64,000 bases of DNA from Antedon mediterranea (taxonomy: Eukaryota; Echinodermata; Crinoidea; Comatulida; Antedonidae): assembly GCF_964355755.1 (NCBI RefSeq), contig NC_092676.1:13686288-13750287 (forward strand). The letters are read 5' to 3'. The notes under the pieces are model-generated. The model worked only from the letters and a program-made list of their open reading frames with translations, ran no database searches and was not told the DNA's origin. Shown here piece by piece: positions 20,770 through 32,362 of this stretch. The first letter of the stretch is position 1. Each line of letters opens with the position of its first letter. A program made the position numbers and the translations under genes.

Positions 20770-21842
20770 GTATTTTTAAAAAGTAAGATGAAAGAGGAAA
20801 CCAACTTTTCTATAAGGTTCCATAAAGATATACTCTCTGCGTGGAGTGAATACAATTTTGTAGAACCGTATACGATAGAGGACATCTTAAATCAATCTTT
20901 ATGGAAGAACTCATGTTTTGATAAAAGAGAATTTAAAGTTGAAAAAAATTGGTTGGTTAAAAATGTAAACTATGTAAAAGATACCGTGAACAAAGAAGGG
21001 AAAATATTAGAACTAGATGCATTTAAACAAAAATATAACTTTTAAACCAGACTTCTTATAGTATCACCAGATTGTTAATTCAATTCCAAAGCTCTGGAAA
21101 CAGAAATTAATTGAACTAGGTGTAAACACAACTAATGAAGTTGAATCTAAATTACATACATTTATTTCTGTGAAAACGAGAAATTGTAATTATCTATAAA
21201 CACATTATATTAAAAAATGTTGAAGAGCCAATTGGAATTGAATCCAAATGGGAAAGGGAGTTTGACAACGAACTTGATTGGAAAAACCTTTTGTCAAATG
21301 TACACGCTTGTACAAATGACACCAAGCTCCAACATTTTCAATTTAAATTTATTCATCGTATAATTTATACAAATACAATGAAATGAAAGGAAAGGCAGGA
21401 AACGCTGCTACATATGTTCTTTAAATGTGATCTAGTAAAGAAAATATGGGAAAATGTAAAACAATATATGTATCGAAATATCAACAATAACTTAATTATC
21501 ACCAAAGAAAGTATATGTTTTGGTTTTGGAAAAACACACAGTGATGCAAACACTCTAATTTAATTACAAAGTGGTATATTTAGTTGCAAAATCAAAGAAC
21601 AATTACTTAATTATAATCACTTAATTCACATTTACCAAAAATACAAGGCAACCATATTATTATTTACAAAATGATTATTATATGGTGTAATTTTGCGATA
21701 CATTATTTTTCTTTTATATCAATACTCTCTTAGTTTTGAGAGAGTATTATATCGTGTTTCTTTTTATTGTTTAATGGTTACGTTACCTTTATCTATTCAT
21801 TTTGTATTATGTATGTGTTGAAATGAAATAAATAAAAAAAAA
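20770..21842 (+). pseudogene. 3' end of an L1/Tx1-like LINE
   Basis: The first frame (20788-21045) matches the C-terminal region of non-LTR retrotransposon ORF2: FHKDILSAWSEYNF, DILNQSLWKNS, KVEKNWLVKNVNYV. The match continues in broken frames with IVNSIPKLWKQKL, KLQHFQFKFIHRIIYTN and FFKCDLVKKIWENV, the usual C-terminal order. A poly-A-like tail (AAATAAATAAAAAAAAA) ends the insertion at about 21842. The 5' side is truncated, as is usual for LINE copies. Confidence 0.8.
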
Positions 21843-21945
21843 GATCTCAGATATATCTGAGTTTTCTAGATCTAGAAAACTCGACAGATATCAAGATCTG
21901 AGTTTTCTAGTTCCAGAACTAGAAAACCCAGATCATCAAATGGAT
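21843..21945. repeat. TTTTCTAGATCTAGAAAA palindrome cluster, left
   Basis: Three palindromic copies of CTGAGTTTTCTAGATC / GATCTAGAAAACTCAG or close variants (one with TTCCAGAA at the centre). The matching cluster with inverted flank (CAAATG / CATTTG) is at 26256-26392, so the two may bracket one foldback-type element. Confidence 0.75.
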
Positions 21946-22227
21946 CTTTCCATTATTAATCAGAGGGTAGCTTATACTACAGTATTATACGTTTTCTTAC
22001 TAATAATAATAATTATTGTACTGTGACTTGTTGTAGCAGCCTACGACTTAAATCATAAAGAAATACAGTATACACATTTTAAAATGTAGGCTTAGCTTAG
22101 CTAAGCAAACTCAATTCAAGGCTCAACGTGTGGGGCGCTATCGCGATGGGTGTCACGAAACCTAAGACCACGAAAGCTAAGACCCCCTAAGACCTAAGAT
22201 CACGAAAGCTAAGACCCAAGACTACAA

Positions 22228-22895
22228 ATATTTATCTTTCGCACCTGCCTTGTATTTTAACTCCCAACATTTATTCTGAATACCACACCTTAGAATTAGC
22301 ACACCTTAGAATTAGCACTTTATGAAAAAGAATCACATAAAAAGTAACAAATACTATAGGCTACATTTTTAAAATTGATGATTTTACAGACGTTTTTCTC
22401 GCACACATACTACGGTTTGCGAATTTCGCATGACTAGCCTACACTATTTAGGCCTACATCATGTGTTCAATGTTTTTGTTTCTATGGAACGTCAAAAGAG
22501 CAAAAATTATATAGAGTGCTGAAAACTCTGTGGAGTCCATCTACAGTGTGGATGGAACAATGTAATATTAAAATAAATAAATACTCGCAAATAAATTTTA
22601 ATTTAATTTAATTTAGTTTTTTTGTTTCGTTTTCTTTCTGTTTTTATACTTGTACTATTATTGTTGCTCTTTTGGCGCTTCATAGAAACAAAAACATTGA
22701 GCATGAGGAGTTACAATATTGAGAAACACGTCTGTAAAAACATCAATTTAAAGGATTTATTTATTTGCTTTTATGTGTTTTTCCTCCTGAAAGTTCTTAT
22801 ATAAGTCCTAATTTTAAAGTGTGATATTCAGAATAAAGTCAGTTAACAAATTTGGATTCAAAATACAAGAAAGGCAGGTGCGAAAGAAAAACATC
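22228..22895. repeat. Imperfect 670-bp foldback inside the 3.3-kb element
   Basis: Outer arms TTTCGCACCTGCC / GGCAGGTGCGAAA, then TTATTCTGAAT / ATTCAGAATAA, AAATTGATG-TTTTACAGACG and GTTTTTGTTTCTATG pair in inverted order around a centre near 22570. Confidence 0.8.
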
Positions 22896-23110
22896 CTCTG
22901 AACCAACACAATGGAGTAAATATATACCAACAAACTACCAGTCAAGTTTGTTTGTTGTAAACAAAAAATATACATTTACTCAACGGGCGAAAATAATGTG
23001 AGTTTATCTATGTTTTGCGGTAGTATTTAATTATATTTATGGTAATAAATGAAGCCTACTATATTTAAAATTATGTATGGATAAACAAGTATTGTTTTTA
23101 AGCTGTAGTA

Positions 23111-24106
23111 TCTATATATAAATTTACGTAAGGGCAAAATTCGGTAAATCGCGCGTTATTTCTAGAATGTTTACTCGATGGTATATAAAGTTGGTTAGAA
23201 TCTCGGTACTGATTTAAACCACCAGATGTAACCCTGTTTACTAATTAAATTGAGTTAGATAATTAGTTATTGACAATTAAAACGAATTTAGGTTGAACGA
23301 TTTGCCCCAAATAGGGGTGTTTTCCGACCATAGTATACACTGTCTAATGGATGTCCTCTTAAAAAAATACCTGCACACAATAATACGAGGATGCTTCGCA
23401 TTTTCCTATCTCCTCCTACGATAATTGTTTTTAATAGCTGAAAACCGGTTGAACAGCTCGAGTACAGTATCATAATGTTGAAGACAGGCCGGTTTTCTTA
23501 AAAAAATACTATTTTGATAGATTTAATATACGTTTATACAAATGTATTGATTTGCGATGAATGGAACATTCCAAATCTCTCAGACTCCCAGTTTGTAGGT
23601 AAATTTATGTGCCCTCCATGGTTTAACACAAGTAGGTAAATTACTTTGAGAATAAACTTAACACTGAGATATGGCATTTCAATACTTTGACAATATTGTA
23701 AATACTGAACGTAATAACTATTTTTGGTCGCCATTTGAATCGAAATTTTCTTACTGTGAATGTGGTTACTGTTTATTGTATTAATTAGTAATTATAAAAA
23801 ATATAAACGTCGTAGTGGTGTATCGTTACATGTACTTTACTATTTCAATCGACTATAACAGGGACAGTTTTAGTTTTTTGGACTCATTTTAAGACAAGTT
23901 TCTCCTTCGGAAGTAGGTCTAATTCCCAGTGTGCTAATTTTAGTTGACTACATTAATCATCGTGTCTATTTATTCGTTTCTGAAAACGACGATGTATTTA
24001 TAGTCCTGCGGTACGTACATTTTTTACGCTGAAATTACTGTGTATTCGAGAACCATCTGTAGACACGACCTAGATGGTACGCGAGCGAAGCGAGCGTGCC
24101 ATCTAG
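23111..24106 (+). mobile_element. Helitron, non-autonomous, copy 1 (complete ends)
   Basis: It begins TCTATATATAAATTTACGTA preceded by A, and ends with a GC-rich hairpin (GGTACGCGAGCG-AAGCG-AGCGTGCC) followed by ATCTAG. That is the TC...hairpin...CTAG signature of Helitrons. There is no Rep/helicase coding. A second copy starts on the very next base. Confidence 0.83.
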
Positions 24107-25364
24107 TCTATATATACATTTACGTAAGGGCAAAATTCGGTAAATCGCGCCTTACTTCTAGAATTTTTACTCGATGGTATATAAAGTTGGTTCGTACTTT
24201 CGGTACTGATTTTATCCACCTGATGTAACCCTGTTTACTAATTAAATTAAGTTAGATAATTAGTTATTGACGATTAAAACGAATTTAGGTTCAACGATTT
24301 GCCCCAAATAGGGGTGTTTTCCGATCGTGGTATACACTGTCTAATGGATGTCCATCTTGAAAAATACCCGCCACAAAAATGCGAGGAGGCTTCGCATTTT
24401 CCTATCTCCTCCTACGATAATTGTTTTTAATAGCTGAAAACCGGTTGAACAGCTAGAGTACACCATCATAATGTTGAAGACAGGCCGATTTTCTTTAAAA
24501 AAAATACTATTTTGATAGATTTAATATACGATTATACAAATGTATTGATTTGCGATGAATAGAACATTCCAATCTCTCAGTCTGCCAGAGTTTGGTTTAA
24601 CACAAGTAGGTAAATTTATGAGCCCTTGGTTTAACACACACGGTAGGTAGATATATGGGCCCTTTGAGAATAAGCATTTCTTACTGTGAATGTTCGTACT
24701 GTTAGATGTAATATAAAAATATATACAAATAAACTTGATTACTGAGATTGTGGATAGGCTCTACTGTTAGATATATAAACACATTATTATATACAAATAA
24801 ACTTTATACTGACAGTTCCTTCTCAACGTTTGTATTAATTAATAATTACCAAAAATATAAACGTCGTAGTGGTGTCGTGTACTTTAATATTTCAATCGAT
24901 TATGACAGTGACAGTTTTAACAAAGTATTAAATCGCAAATGTTTTACTGTATTTAGATGTAGGCCTATATTATTTATAGGCCTATAAAACATGAAAGAAA
25001 TATTTCGTTTCTGAGTGGATAAAGAATATATTTAAAAATTGTTCTTCTTTGTACCTATCCGCTTTCTCATCCATCAACCCTAATGTTACATACAAAACAC
25101 AAATTGGGTTTCTTTAAATGAGTCCAAATCAAAAATTTGGACTCATTTTGTGATAAGTTTCTCCTTCGGAAGTAATTCCCAGGGTGCTAATTTTAGTTGA
25201 CTACATAAATCATCGTGTCTATTTATTCGTTTCTGTAAACGACAATGTATTATACTGTAGTCCTGCGGTACGTACATTTGAAATCGCCAGTTTTGTTACG
25301 CTGAAATTACTGTGTATTCGAGAACCATCTGTGGGTACGACCTAGATGGTACGCGAGCGAAGCG
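24107..25364 (+). mobile_element. Helitron copy 2, directly abutting copy 1, 3' hairpin cut
   Basis: It starts TCTATATATACATTTACGTA immediately after the CTAG of copy 1 and stays alignable for most of its length, with a longer middle (about 24580-25130). It ends at GCGAGCGAAGCGA, lacking the second half of the hairpin and the CTAG. Confidence 0.8.
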
Positions 25365-25514
25365 ATATAGTATCTTATAATTTGCAGTCTTGGTTTGGGT
25401 CTTAGCTTTCGTGATCTTAGGTCTTAGGGGGTCTTAGCTTTCGTGGTCTTAGGTTTCGTGACACCCCTATCGCGATGTATCGCGAAGAGTAGACCTGGCC
25501 CTACTAGGCTAGAA

Positions 25515-25605
25515 GTGGTCAACTCGTACCCAAAATAACTCGTACCTATTCCCAACTTGGCTAACTCGTACCTCAACCAACTCGTACCCACACCAACTCG
25601 TACAT
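25515..25605. repeat. ACTCGTACC short repeat cluster
   Basis: Six copies of (C)AACTCGTACC with variable spacers, the reverse complement of the motif clustered at 1335-1470. Confidence 0.7.
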
Positions 25606-26255
25606 ACCTAATTTTTAAGCCTACGTTTTAACGGTAACGTGCACTGTATTTTCTTTATGATTTAAGCCGTAGGTCGCTTCTACATGTTAAATACAATATT
25701 GATATAAAGTTTGCGGTATGTTCTGAAAAGAACTGTTGAGTTTCTCGACGTTTCGAACAATATAGGCCTACAGTACTTTGATCGTCCTCAAGAGTGAGAA
25801 TGCAGAAAGTCCAGGAAACTTGGAATATAAGTGGGAAGGGTGGGACTGGTGTGAAAGCCAGAAACAATGGCAAGTTCACACAGTGGGAGGGATTGAAACT
25901 AGCTATAGCAGAGCATTGTTTCTCAAGAACAATAGTGAATGGAAACTTGCTATAGAAGAGCATTGTTTCTGAAAGGTGTGAAAAGCAGGGTGAGACAAGC
26001 TAAAAACAATAGCATTGTCTTAAAGTTGGGTGTGGACTGGCCAAACAAGACCATGTGTCCAGACTGGGTTGTGAAATGTAAACTTTATATCAACATTCGA
26101 TTTCGCCATGCAAACCTTCAAACAATAAATACAATAGGGTGTATTAGTAAGAAAACGTACATAGTTATCAATTTTAATAATACTCCAGTATTTCAAATGA
26201 CCTACCTTCTGATTAATAATGGAATGATCCAAATGACCTACCAACCAATCATTTG

Positions 26256-26392
26256 ATCTGAGTTTTCTAGATCTAAAAAAGTCAGATCTGAGTTTTCTAG
26301 ATCTAGAAAAGTCAGATATCTGAGTTTTCTAGATCTAGAAAACTCAGATATATCTGAGATCTGAGTTTTCTAGATCTGAGTTTTCTAGACAC
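26256..26392. repeat. TTTTCTAGATCTAGAAAA palindrome cluster, right
   Basis: Five or six palindromic GAGTTTTCTAGATCTAGAAA-type units separated by GTCAGAT or CAGATATATCTGAGAT; the partner of 21843-21945. The stretch 25640-26255 between it and the ACTCGTACC cluster shows no recognisable gene. Confidence 0.75.
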
Positions 26393-26922
26393 CCATTTTT
26401 TTTTCTAATATTAACATATAACTATCAGTTTTTAACAAAAAAATAAAAGATCTTATGCAAACTGATGTTTTCATGAACATATAGACACAATAAACAGGAA
26501 AATTGAAGTTAAAGATTAACAAAAAAAATAACTATGCTGTGTATTATGAAGAAATTTGTTGTTTTTAGTAATTTGTAATCGTTTACAATTAGGGGGTAGG
26601 GGGTAACATTTATGCGAATAACTTACAATTTAGTTAACAGATTTGCATTTTCTTGCTATCAGTATGTAGTGTATAGATTGCCTAATTGTAATATACTTTT
26701 TAAAAATGAATCCGTAGGCGGTGTTATGTAATCTTAAAAATGACTATTAAGCTGTACAATTGGCATTGCTATCATGGATTTCTGAAAAGTAGACATACTA
26801 AGCTTTCCAAAAATGTATGATAGCATTTGCATTTGATATCGAAAAATGTCTGGCCCATGGACTAGTATCAGTGATGGATGGTTTTGATTGATGATGGTGT
26901 CATCTCCATCCATCACATATTG

Positions 26923-27570
26923 TTAAAATGGTACTGCTAATTTGAACAGAAAAAAACTTTCCTGCTTATATCCGTTAACCAGAGCTTTTGCTGTGGCTTG
27001 CCACTTTTCTTTGCTCATATTATCCCGTAGACAGTGTACCTTGAGATGTTCTCCCACAGTATACAAATTGAAGTCTTCTCCAAGTTCAAGTTGGCCCTTA
27101 GGCATCACCATTTCAACCTCAATGCGACAATTAAGGTCAGTATTGATAAAGAAATCTGTAAGTTCTTTCAGAGCATGGCCTCGGTGAAGCCTTACTTTGG
27201 TATAGTTGGGAATGACAGGATTTCCACTCTCATCCTCATAATTTGACAAATCATTGATTATATAGACAGACCTTCATTCGTAACGTGATAATTCAACAAA
27301 TCATTGGCTATGGGAAGATTATTGGCTACTACTTGCTTGCACAGTCGGTGTCCCTAGATCCACAAAGGTATTAGCACCACTGTCAGTTGAAGTAATATCA
27401 GACATATCTATCGGAAGTAAATCTTTTCCCATTTCACTTTCCATCCATGCACTGCTGGTTGATGGTTTATCTATTCCAATCGAGCCTCTTGAAGTAGCAA
27501 TTAAGTAGAACCTTAATAGAGGGAGGCCTGTTGATTCATGAAGCTCTCCTATTGTTTCGCTTTCGCTCAT
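26923..27570 (-). pseudogene. G2/M-specific E3 ligase-like (HECT-type) pseudogene fragment
   Basis: The minus-strand frame 27249-26923 reads LHRGHALKELTDFF, then IEVEMVMPKGQLELGED, TVGEHLKVHCLRDNMSKEKW and KLAVPF. This order resembles the region before and around the HECT-like domain of the multicopy G2E3-like ubiquitin-ligase genes of animals. Between GED and the TVGEHLKV block a stretch expected in the family is missing, and the frame stops after AVPF. A second frame (27570-27319) with TGLPLLRFYLIATSRGS lies upstream in the same direction, separated by stops. It is probably a degraded copy; I am moderately sure of the family and cannot see the catalytic Cys. Confidence 0.5.
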
Positions 27571-27659
27571 TGCTTTTTCTTAGAAGTTTTGAAGATCAAA
27601 TGTTCCACCGGTCCAAATTTATTTCCAGCTGCAAAAAAGAATCCTTAACCTTTGCCACT

Positions 27660-29120
27660 ACATCTTTCTTCAAAGATCTCTTCTGGAATAGATATCAGAG
27701 TAGAAGAACGCCAGGGAAGGTGGAATGCTTATATTAAAGTCAGAAATGAGACAAATAAGGCAATAAAAAAAGCGAAGAAAAGTTTTGAATGCAAGTTGGC
27801 ATCCGAGATAAAAGTGAATCCTAAAAGTTTCTGGAAATACTATAAGGAGAAAACTGGCAAAAAGACGGGCATTTCTGCATTAAAAGACGAGAGACAGATA
27901 TGGAGGATAATAAACTATTTTGTAACGAACAACATAGGTTTCGCAAGGGAAGATCCTGCAACACGCAACTGCTTCAGTTCACTGAGAAATGGTCTTCAAT
28001 GATAGATGAAGGACACTCTGTCGATATCTTGTACTGTGATTTTCAAAAAGCTTTTGACTCTGTTCCACATGAAAGACTTCTCCATAAAATGCATACATAT
28101 GGTATTCGTGGTGAATTGTTGAAATGGACTAAAATATACTTGTCAAATCGTGTCCAGCGAGTGGTGGTAAATGGCGCAGTTTCTGATTGGATATCGGTCC
28201 AGGGTGGTATTCCTCAAGGAAGTGTATATGGTGTAATTTGCTTTACAATATTTATCAACGATCTGCCTCAATCAGTTAAGTCACCTCTTTTTTTGTTTGC
28301 TGATGATTCAAAGACATACAAAGCTGTTGATTCAGATATAGATGCTCTTGATTTTCAGGCGGACATTGATAAGATGTATAAATGGTCAGTAAAGTGGCAG
28401 TTGCATCTCGGTAAAACATCCTTGAACACAACATACTTTATGGGAACAGGTTCAGATAGAATTCAGTTAGGAGTTGTAACTCAGATGAGAGATCTTGGTG
28501 TTTTAGAATAAATTGAATTTTCATGATCATATTGTTGAAGTTGTTAAAAAGGCTAACTCTAGACTTGGTTTAATTAAGAGAACCTTTGAATATTTAGACA
28601 GTCATTTAGTCTCTATCCTTTATAAATCAATGGTTAGACCGATTTTAGAATATTCTAGTACGGCTTGTCTTCCTCAGTTTGTTGGTGATTCAATTCTCTT
28701 AGAAAAAGTTCAGCAAAGAGCCACAAAACTTGCTGTTGAAATTAAAACTTGCTGTTGAAATTAAAACTCAACCTAGTGACCGCATAAAATTTATAAAACT
28801 GCCATCATTAGCATTTCGAGGAAAGAGGTCTTGCTGCTTACAGATTTTTAGAATGATACAAAAGTATGATAATGTTAATCTGGGTGTCTTTTTTGAATTA
28901 GCACCATCTACTGTAACTAGAGGCCACAATTTTAAAATTCAAAAAGTTCATAGTAAATCGAAACACAGACAGAAATTCTTTTCAATATCTGCAGTAAATG
29001 ATTGGAATAGTTTGCCATATCATAATAGTAAATGCATCCTCTATCAATAATTTTAAAACCCATCTTGAAACACACTGGAAAACCCACAACCTAAAGTTTG
29101 AGCCATATAACCAAGATGTT
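27660..29120 (+). pseudogene. CR1/jockey-type LINE, RT domain, frameshifted
   Basis: A linker frame (NETNKAIKKAKKSFECKLAS, NPKSFWKYYKEKTG) is followed, after a deletion, by reverse transcriptase: FRKGRSCNTQLLQF, ILYCDFQKAFDSVPHERLL, VQGGIPQGSV and LFLFADDSKTY (the FADD box). A C-terminal part follows (LGLIKRTFEYLD, SMVRPILEYSST, then LAFRGKRSC, TRGHNFKIQK, FFSISAVNDWNSLP). A 19-bp tandem duplication (AAAACTTGCTGTTGAAATT, about 28723-28763) shifts the frame, and another shift lies at 28511. The endonuclease end is absent. Confidence 0.85.
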
Positions 29121-29224
29121 CAAAGAGGGACTCGCAAACCTTAACAGGTTTATAGTCTAAAGGTCAAGGTAAATCAAGGTAATTAACGTCGACAGGAAAC
29201 CAGGCTTAAGAGAAAATTAAAATT

Positions 29225-30260
29225 TGGAAATTAGGTAACCATGGTATTTCAGAAGTAGATCACTATAAATATTTGGGCGTATATATATCTCGTAACCTCA
29301 ATGATCACTTTCATATTGATAATGTAATTAAGAAAGGGAATCGCCTTATTGTGTATATAAAATTCATTATTGACAATTGTAATAACTTAAATCGAGTATA
29401 TTATGGTAATATCTTGTGGAAAGCAATCGCTCTTCCTTCAATTAACTATGCATGTTCTGTGTGGTGCGGTAGTAGTTGCGATACCGATAAACTTGAACGG
29501 TTGCAACTTCAAATGGCCCGATGCATTTTGAAAGCATCTCGCAATACACCACGAACAGCATTATACGGTGATCTTAACCGAGGCCGAGGTTATTAGCCTA
29601 CTTGATTCTTTAATTGCCTTCAATTTTAATGACTTCAATTATAAGATTCTAAGCTGTATAGAAAATATATTTAAGAAAGGTAACGCAAATGATATATTTG
29701 ATTGTATTCGTAACTCCAAAGATATTCCAAATACATTCTGGCCGTCTGTAGTCAAACAAGCCCTTAGTGGAGCTTCAATTCAAAATTGGAGTGAAGAAGT
29801 AGGCCTAACCAGTAAGTCTTCACTTAGTGATTATAGTACATTAAAAACAATTCCTAATCTTGAGAATTACTTGTTAGATAATACATAATCTTAAGTTTAA
29901 ATTACGATCAAATACTCTTCCGCTTGAAGGTAGAATATGTAATTGGACACCAGAATGTAATGGTTTGTGTAAACTTTGTAGTGATAATTGTAAAGAAAAT
30001 ATCAGACACTTTCTATTTGAATGTCCTGCGTTCAATGAGATAAGGACCGACGAAAATACAAGGTTAAAGTTACAACTGCAATCATTTGATTATAATGAAA
30101 TTTGGGAACACTGACGTTAAATTACATCTTACTCTGGGAAGTGATAATTATCTCTTCAGCAAGGAAGTTATGAATATTCTTGATAGGTTTTGTAAAGAAG
30201 GTGTTAAAAGATTATGGAAAAAGCGCTCTCAATTAATTAATCCAAAAAATAGATAAATTA
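29225..30260 (+). pseudogene. Second LINE relic: RT C-terminus and Cys-rich end
   Basis: DHYKYLGVYISRNLNDHF and LPSINYACSVWCGSS are typical of the RT thumb and post-RT region. Further frames end with CNWTPECNGLCKLC and HFLFECPAFNEIR, a Cys/His cluster typical of LINE C-termini. Several frame breaks occur. An AATAAATAAAT tail is found near 30369. Confidence 0.75.
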
Positions 30261-30372
30261 AGAGGCGTCTGGTTCTGTATTGCAGTGTAATTTGGTAATA
30301 GTTAAATTAGGTTTAGTTTTTTAGATAACTAACTATTTATGAATAAGTGCATTTTGTAGGATTGTAGATAAT

Positions 30373-30803
30373 AAATAAATCATTTTGTTTGACAAATCCA
30401 AAAGAAATTACTCACATTCTTTAGCTTTCGCCATCTTGGCTGATGGCTTGATCACAAGTGATCCGGTCCACTACTACCATGCAGCGCAAGAAAACCATAT
30501 CATCGATTGGGAGGGGGAAAAAATTCTTGACAGAGACTCTAACCCATTCAAGCGTAGAATCAGAGAGGCAATCCAAATCAGAAAGAGGGGGACTAACGCA
30601 ATCAACCGCGACGAAGGGGCTGTATATCTCGATCACGTATACACATCACTGCTACGAAAAAGTATGACGTCACCTAGAAACAATAACAACAGATTAGTAG
30701 TAGTGGACCGGATCACTTGTGATCAAGCCATCAGCCAAGATGGCGAAAGCTAAAGAGTGTGAGTAATTTCTTTTGGATTTGTCAAACAAAATGATTTATT
30801 TAA
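30373..30803. mobile_element. 430-bp foldback carrying a Penelope-type C-terminal fragment
   Basis: The inverted arms are about 105 bp, from AAATAAATCATTTTGTTTGA (30373) to GATCCGGTCCACTACTAC, and complementary from about 30692 to 30803. A single open frame (30385-30753, plus) crosses the whole element. Its centre, ENHIIDWEGEKILDRDSNP followed by RRIREAIQIRKR and NRDEGAVYLDHVY, matches the segment after the GIY-YIG domain in Penelope-like elements. The flanks of that frame are simply translated inverted arms. Confidence 0.75.
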
Positions 30804-31445
30804 CTAATTATTTAAAAGTGTCTGTTAATTGTTTTTCGTCATAATAATTCTTTTACTTTTGCCTATTTATATTTGTATAAACAGTTACTGTAAATACAAT
30901 AGTGACCCAGGTATTCATATTAACAGTTATGGTCTAAGTGGTTGCATAAACAATTATACTGGTTCTATATCTAATTAGGTATTTCTTGTTTTTTAACACT
31001 GTTTATTATATTTTTCCTATTGTAATTTATGGTGAAAATAATGTTGTAATTATATTTCCTTCATGTTGTACGTAAGGTGGGGGGAGGGGGTGGTATTAGT
31101 GATTGGTTTTCTAGATTAAGAGTAATCATGTACTGTATTTAAATTACATGTTGTAGGCCCTACTTGTTATATTTGGAGATTTGGAGAAGGGAGGGGAATG
31201 AATGCGTTTTATTACATGTTACGGTATGTAGATTAAATAAGATTACCTATGTTTTTGTCTATTTTGTGCTTTCATTTATTATATATTTTTGTTGGACGCA
31301 CCTTCAAAATGTGAAGTGTGCCACTGTTACAAAAGTGAAGTTCCGAAATGAATGATTAAATTATTATTATTAGGCCTATTGTACTAGTAGACCGGCAGCC
31401 CAGAGACATTTGGTTAGATGAGCTAGGTACCAATATCTGAGACTC

Positions 31446-31800
31446 CATTCCCCCAACTGGCCTAGCTTAGATATTGTAGATACCACCAGCAAGCAATGTT
31501 ATATGATTTAGCACATTGTAAGAAATACCAAATGACCTTATTACAGACTATCTGTACACTGCCTTGGCCCTGGCAGACCCCTCTAAAGTTAGACTAGAGA
31601 CCCCCTTTCCCCAACTATTCCAGCTTAGATATTGTAAATACCACCAGCAACCAATGTTATATGATTTAGCACATTGTAAGCAATACCAAATGACCTATTA
31701 CAGACTATCTGTACACTGCCTTGGCACTGGCAGACCCATCTAAAGTTCGACTAGAGACCCCATTTACCCCAAGTATATAGCCTACCTTAGATATTGTAGA
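31446..31800. repeat. 178-bp tandem repeat, left arm
   Basis: Two full units and a partial third, each with CCAGCTTAGATATTGTAGAT, CAATGTTATATGATTTAGCA, CAGACTATCTGTACACTGCC and GGCAGACCC. The inverted counterpart is at about 37115-37500, with degenerate units to about 37830. Confidence 0.85.
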
Positions 31801-32208
31801 TCCTGCCAGCAGCAGCAAAAAAAAACCACCCAAAACAACATGTTTAATTGAATAAAGTTTAACTTTAATCGAACTAACACAAAACAATTGAAAATATATC
31901 ACATCAATGACGATAAAATGACCATTACCATTCTAAAGGGAAAATAGTTTAAGAGTTTCAATTAAGACTTATATATTATAAGCCAAATAATATATATAAC
32001 AAGTATGGATTCGGATAAATTTAGCATTCCTTGCCTTTGGATGTCAAAGATACATCCGTCTGTAACTCTTGGACATATTTTAAGAGAAAGCTTAGTAATC
32101 ACCTTAATCAAATTCAGGATTGTAGTAACTTAATAATATAAAGTGATTTGATTAATTCATAGTGGGTAATTTTAAATGCTGTATATTATAATCTTAATCC
32201 TGTATTCA

Positions 32209-32211
<3 letters not shown>

Positions 32212-32252
<41 letters not shown>
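32212..32252. repeat. (TA)n microsatellite
   Basis: About 20 TA dinucleotides next to the inner edge of the left arm of the long-TIR element. Confidence 0.95.
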
Positions 32253-32255
<3 letters not shown>

Positions 32256-32362
32256 ACATCAGGCAAGAACATTAATTCTAAACCGCCCGGTGATATACTG
32301 AAATTTAATTAATTAATTTGAAACGATAAAGATGAGGAAATCTGTGAGAATGAGAAAAAGTC

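Larger units (their letters stand above)
22148..25466. mobile_element. 3.3-kb DNA element, about 75-bp TIRs, 10-bp TSD
   Basis: The ends start GGGTGTCACGAAACCTAAGA and are complementary at 25390-25466; both contain repeated CACGAAAGCTAAGACC units. The direct repeat CTATCGCGAT (22138-22147, 25467-25476) flanks it. Duplications of 9-10 bp suit MULE-type elements. There is no transposase; the interior consists of a foldback (22228-22895) and two Helitron copies. Confidence 0.82.

Noticed and set aside
27034-27246. Plus-strand frames over the HECT-like region
   Set aside because: Antisense shadows of the minus-strand frame, which alone shows family-like residues.
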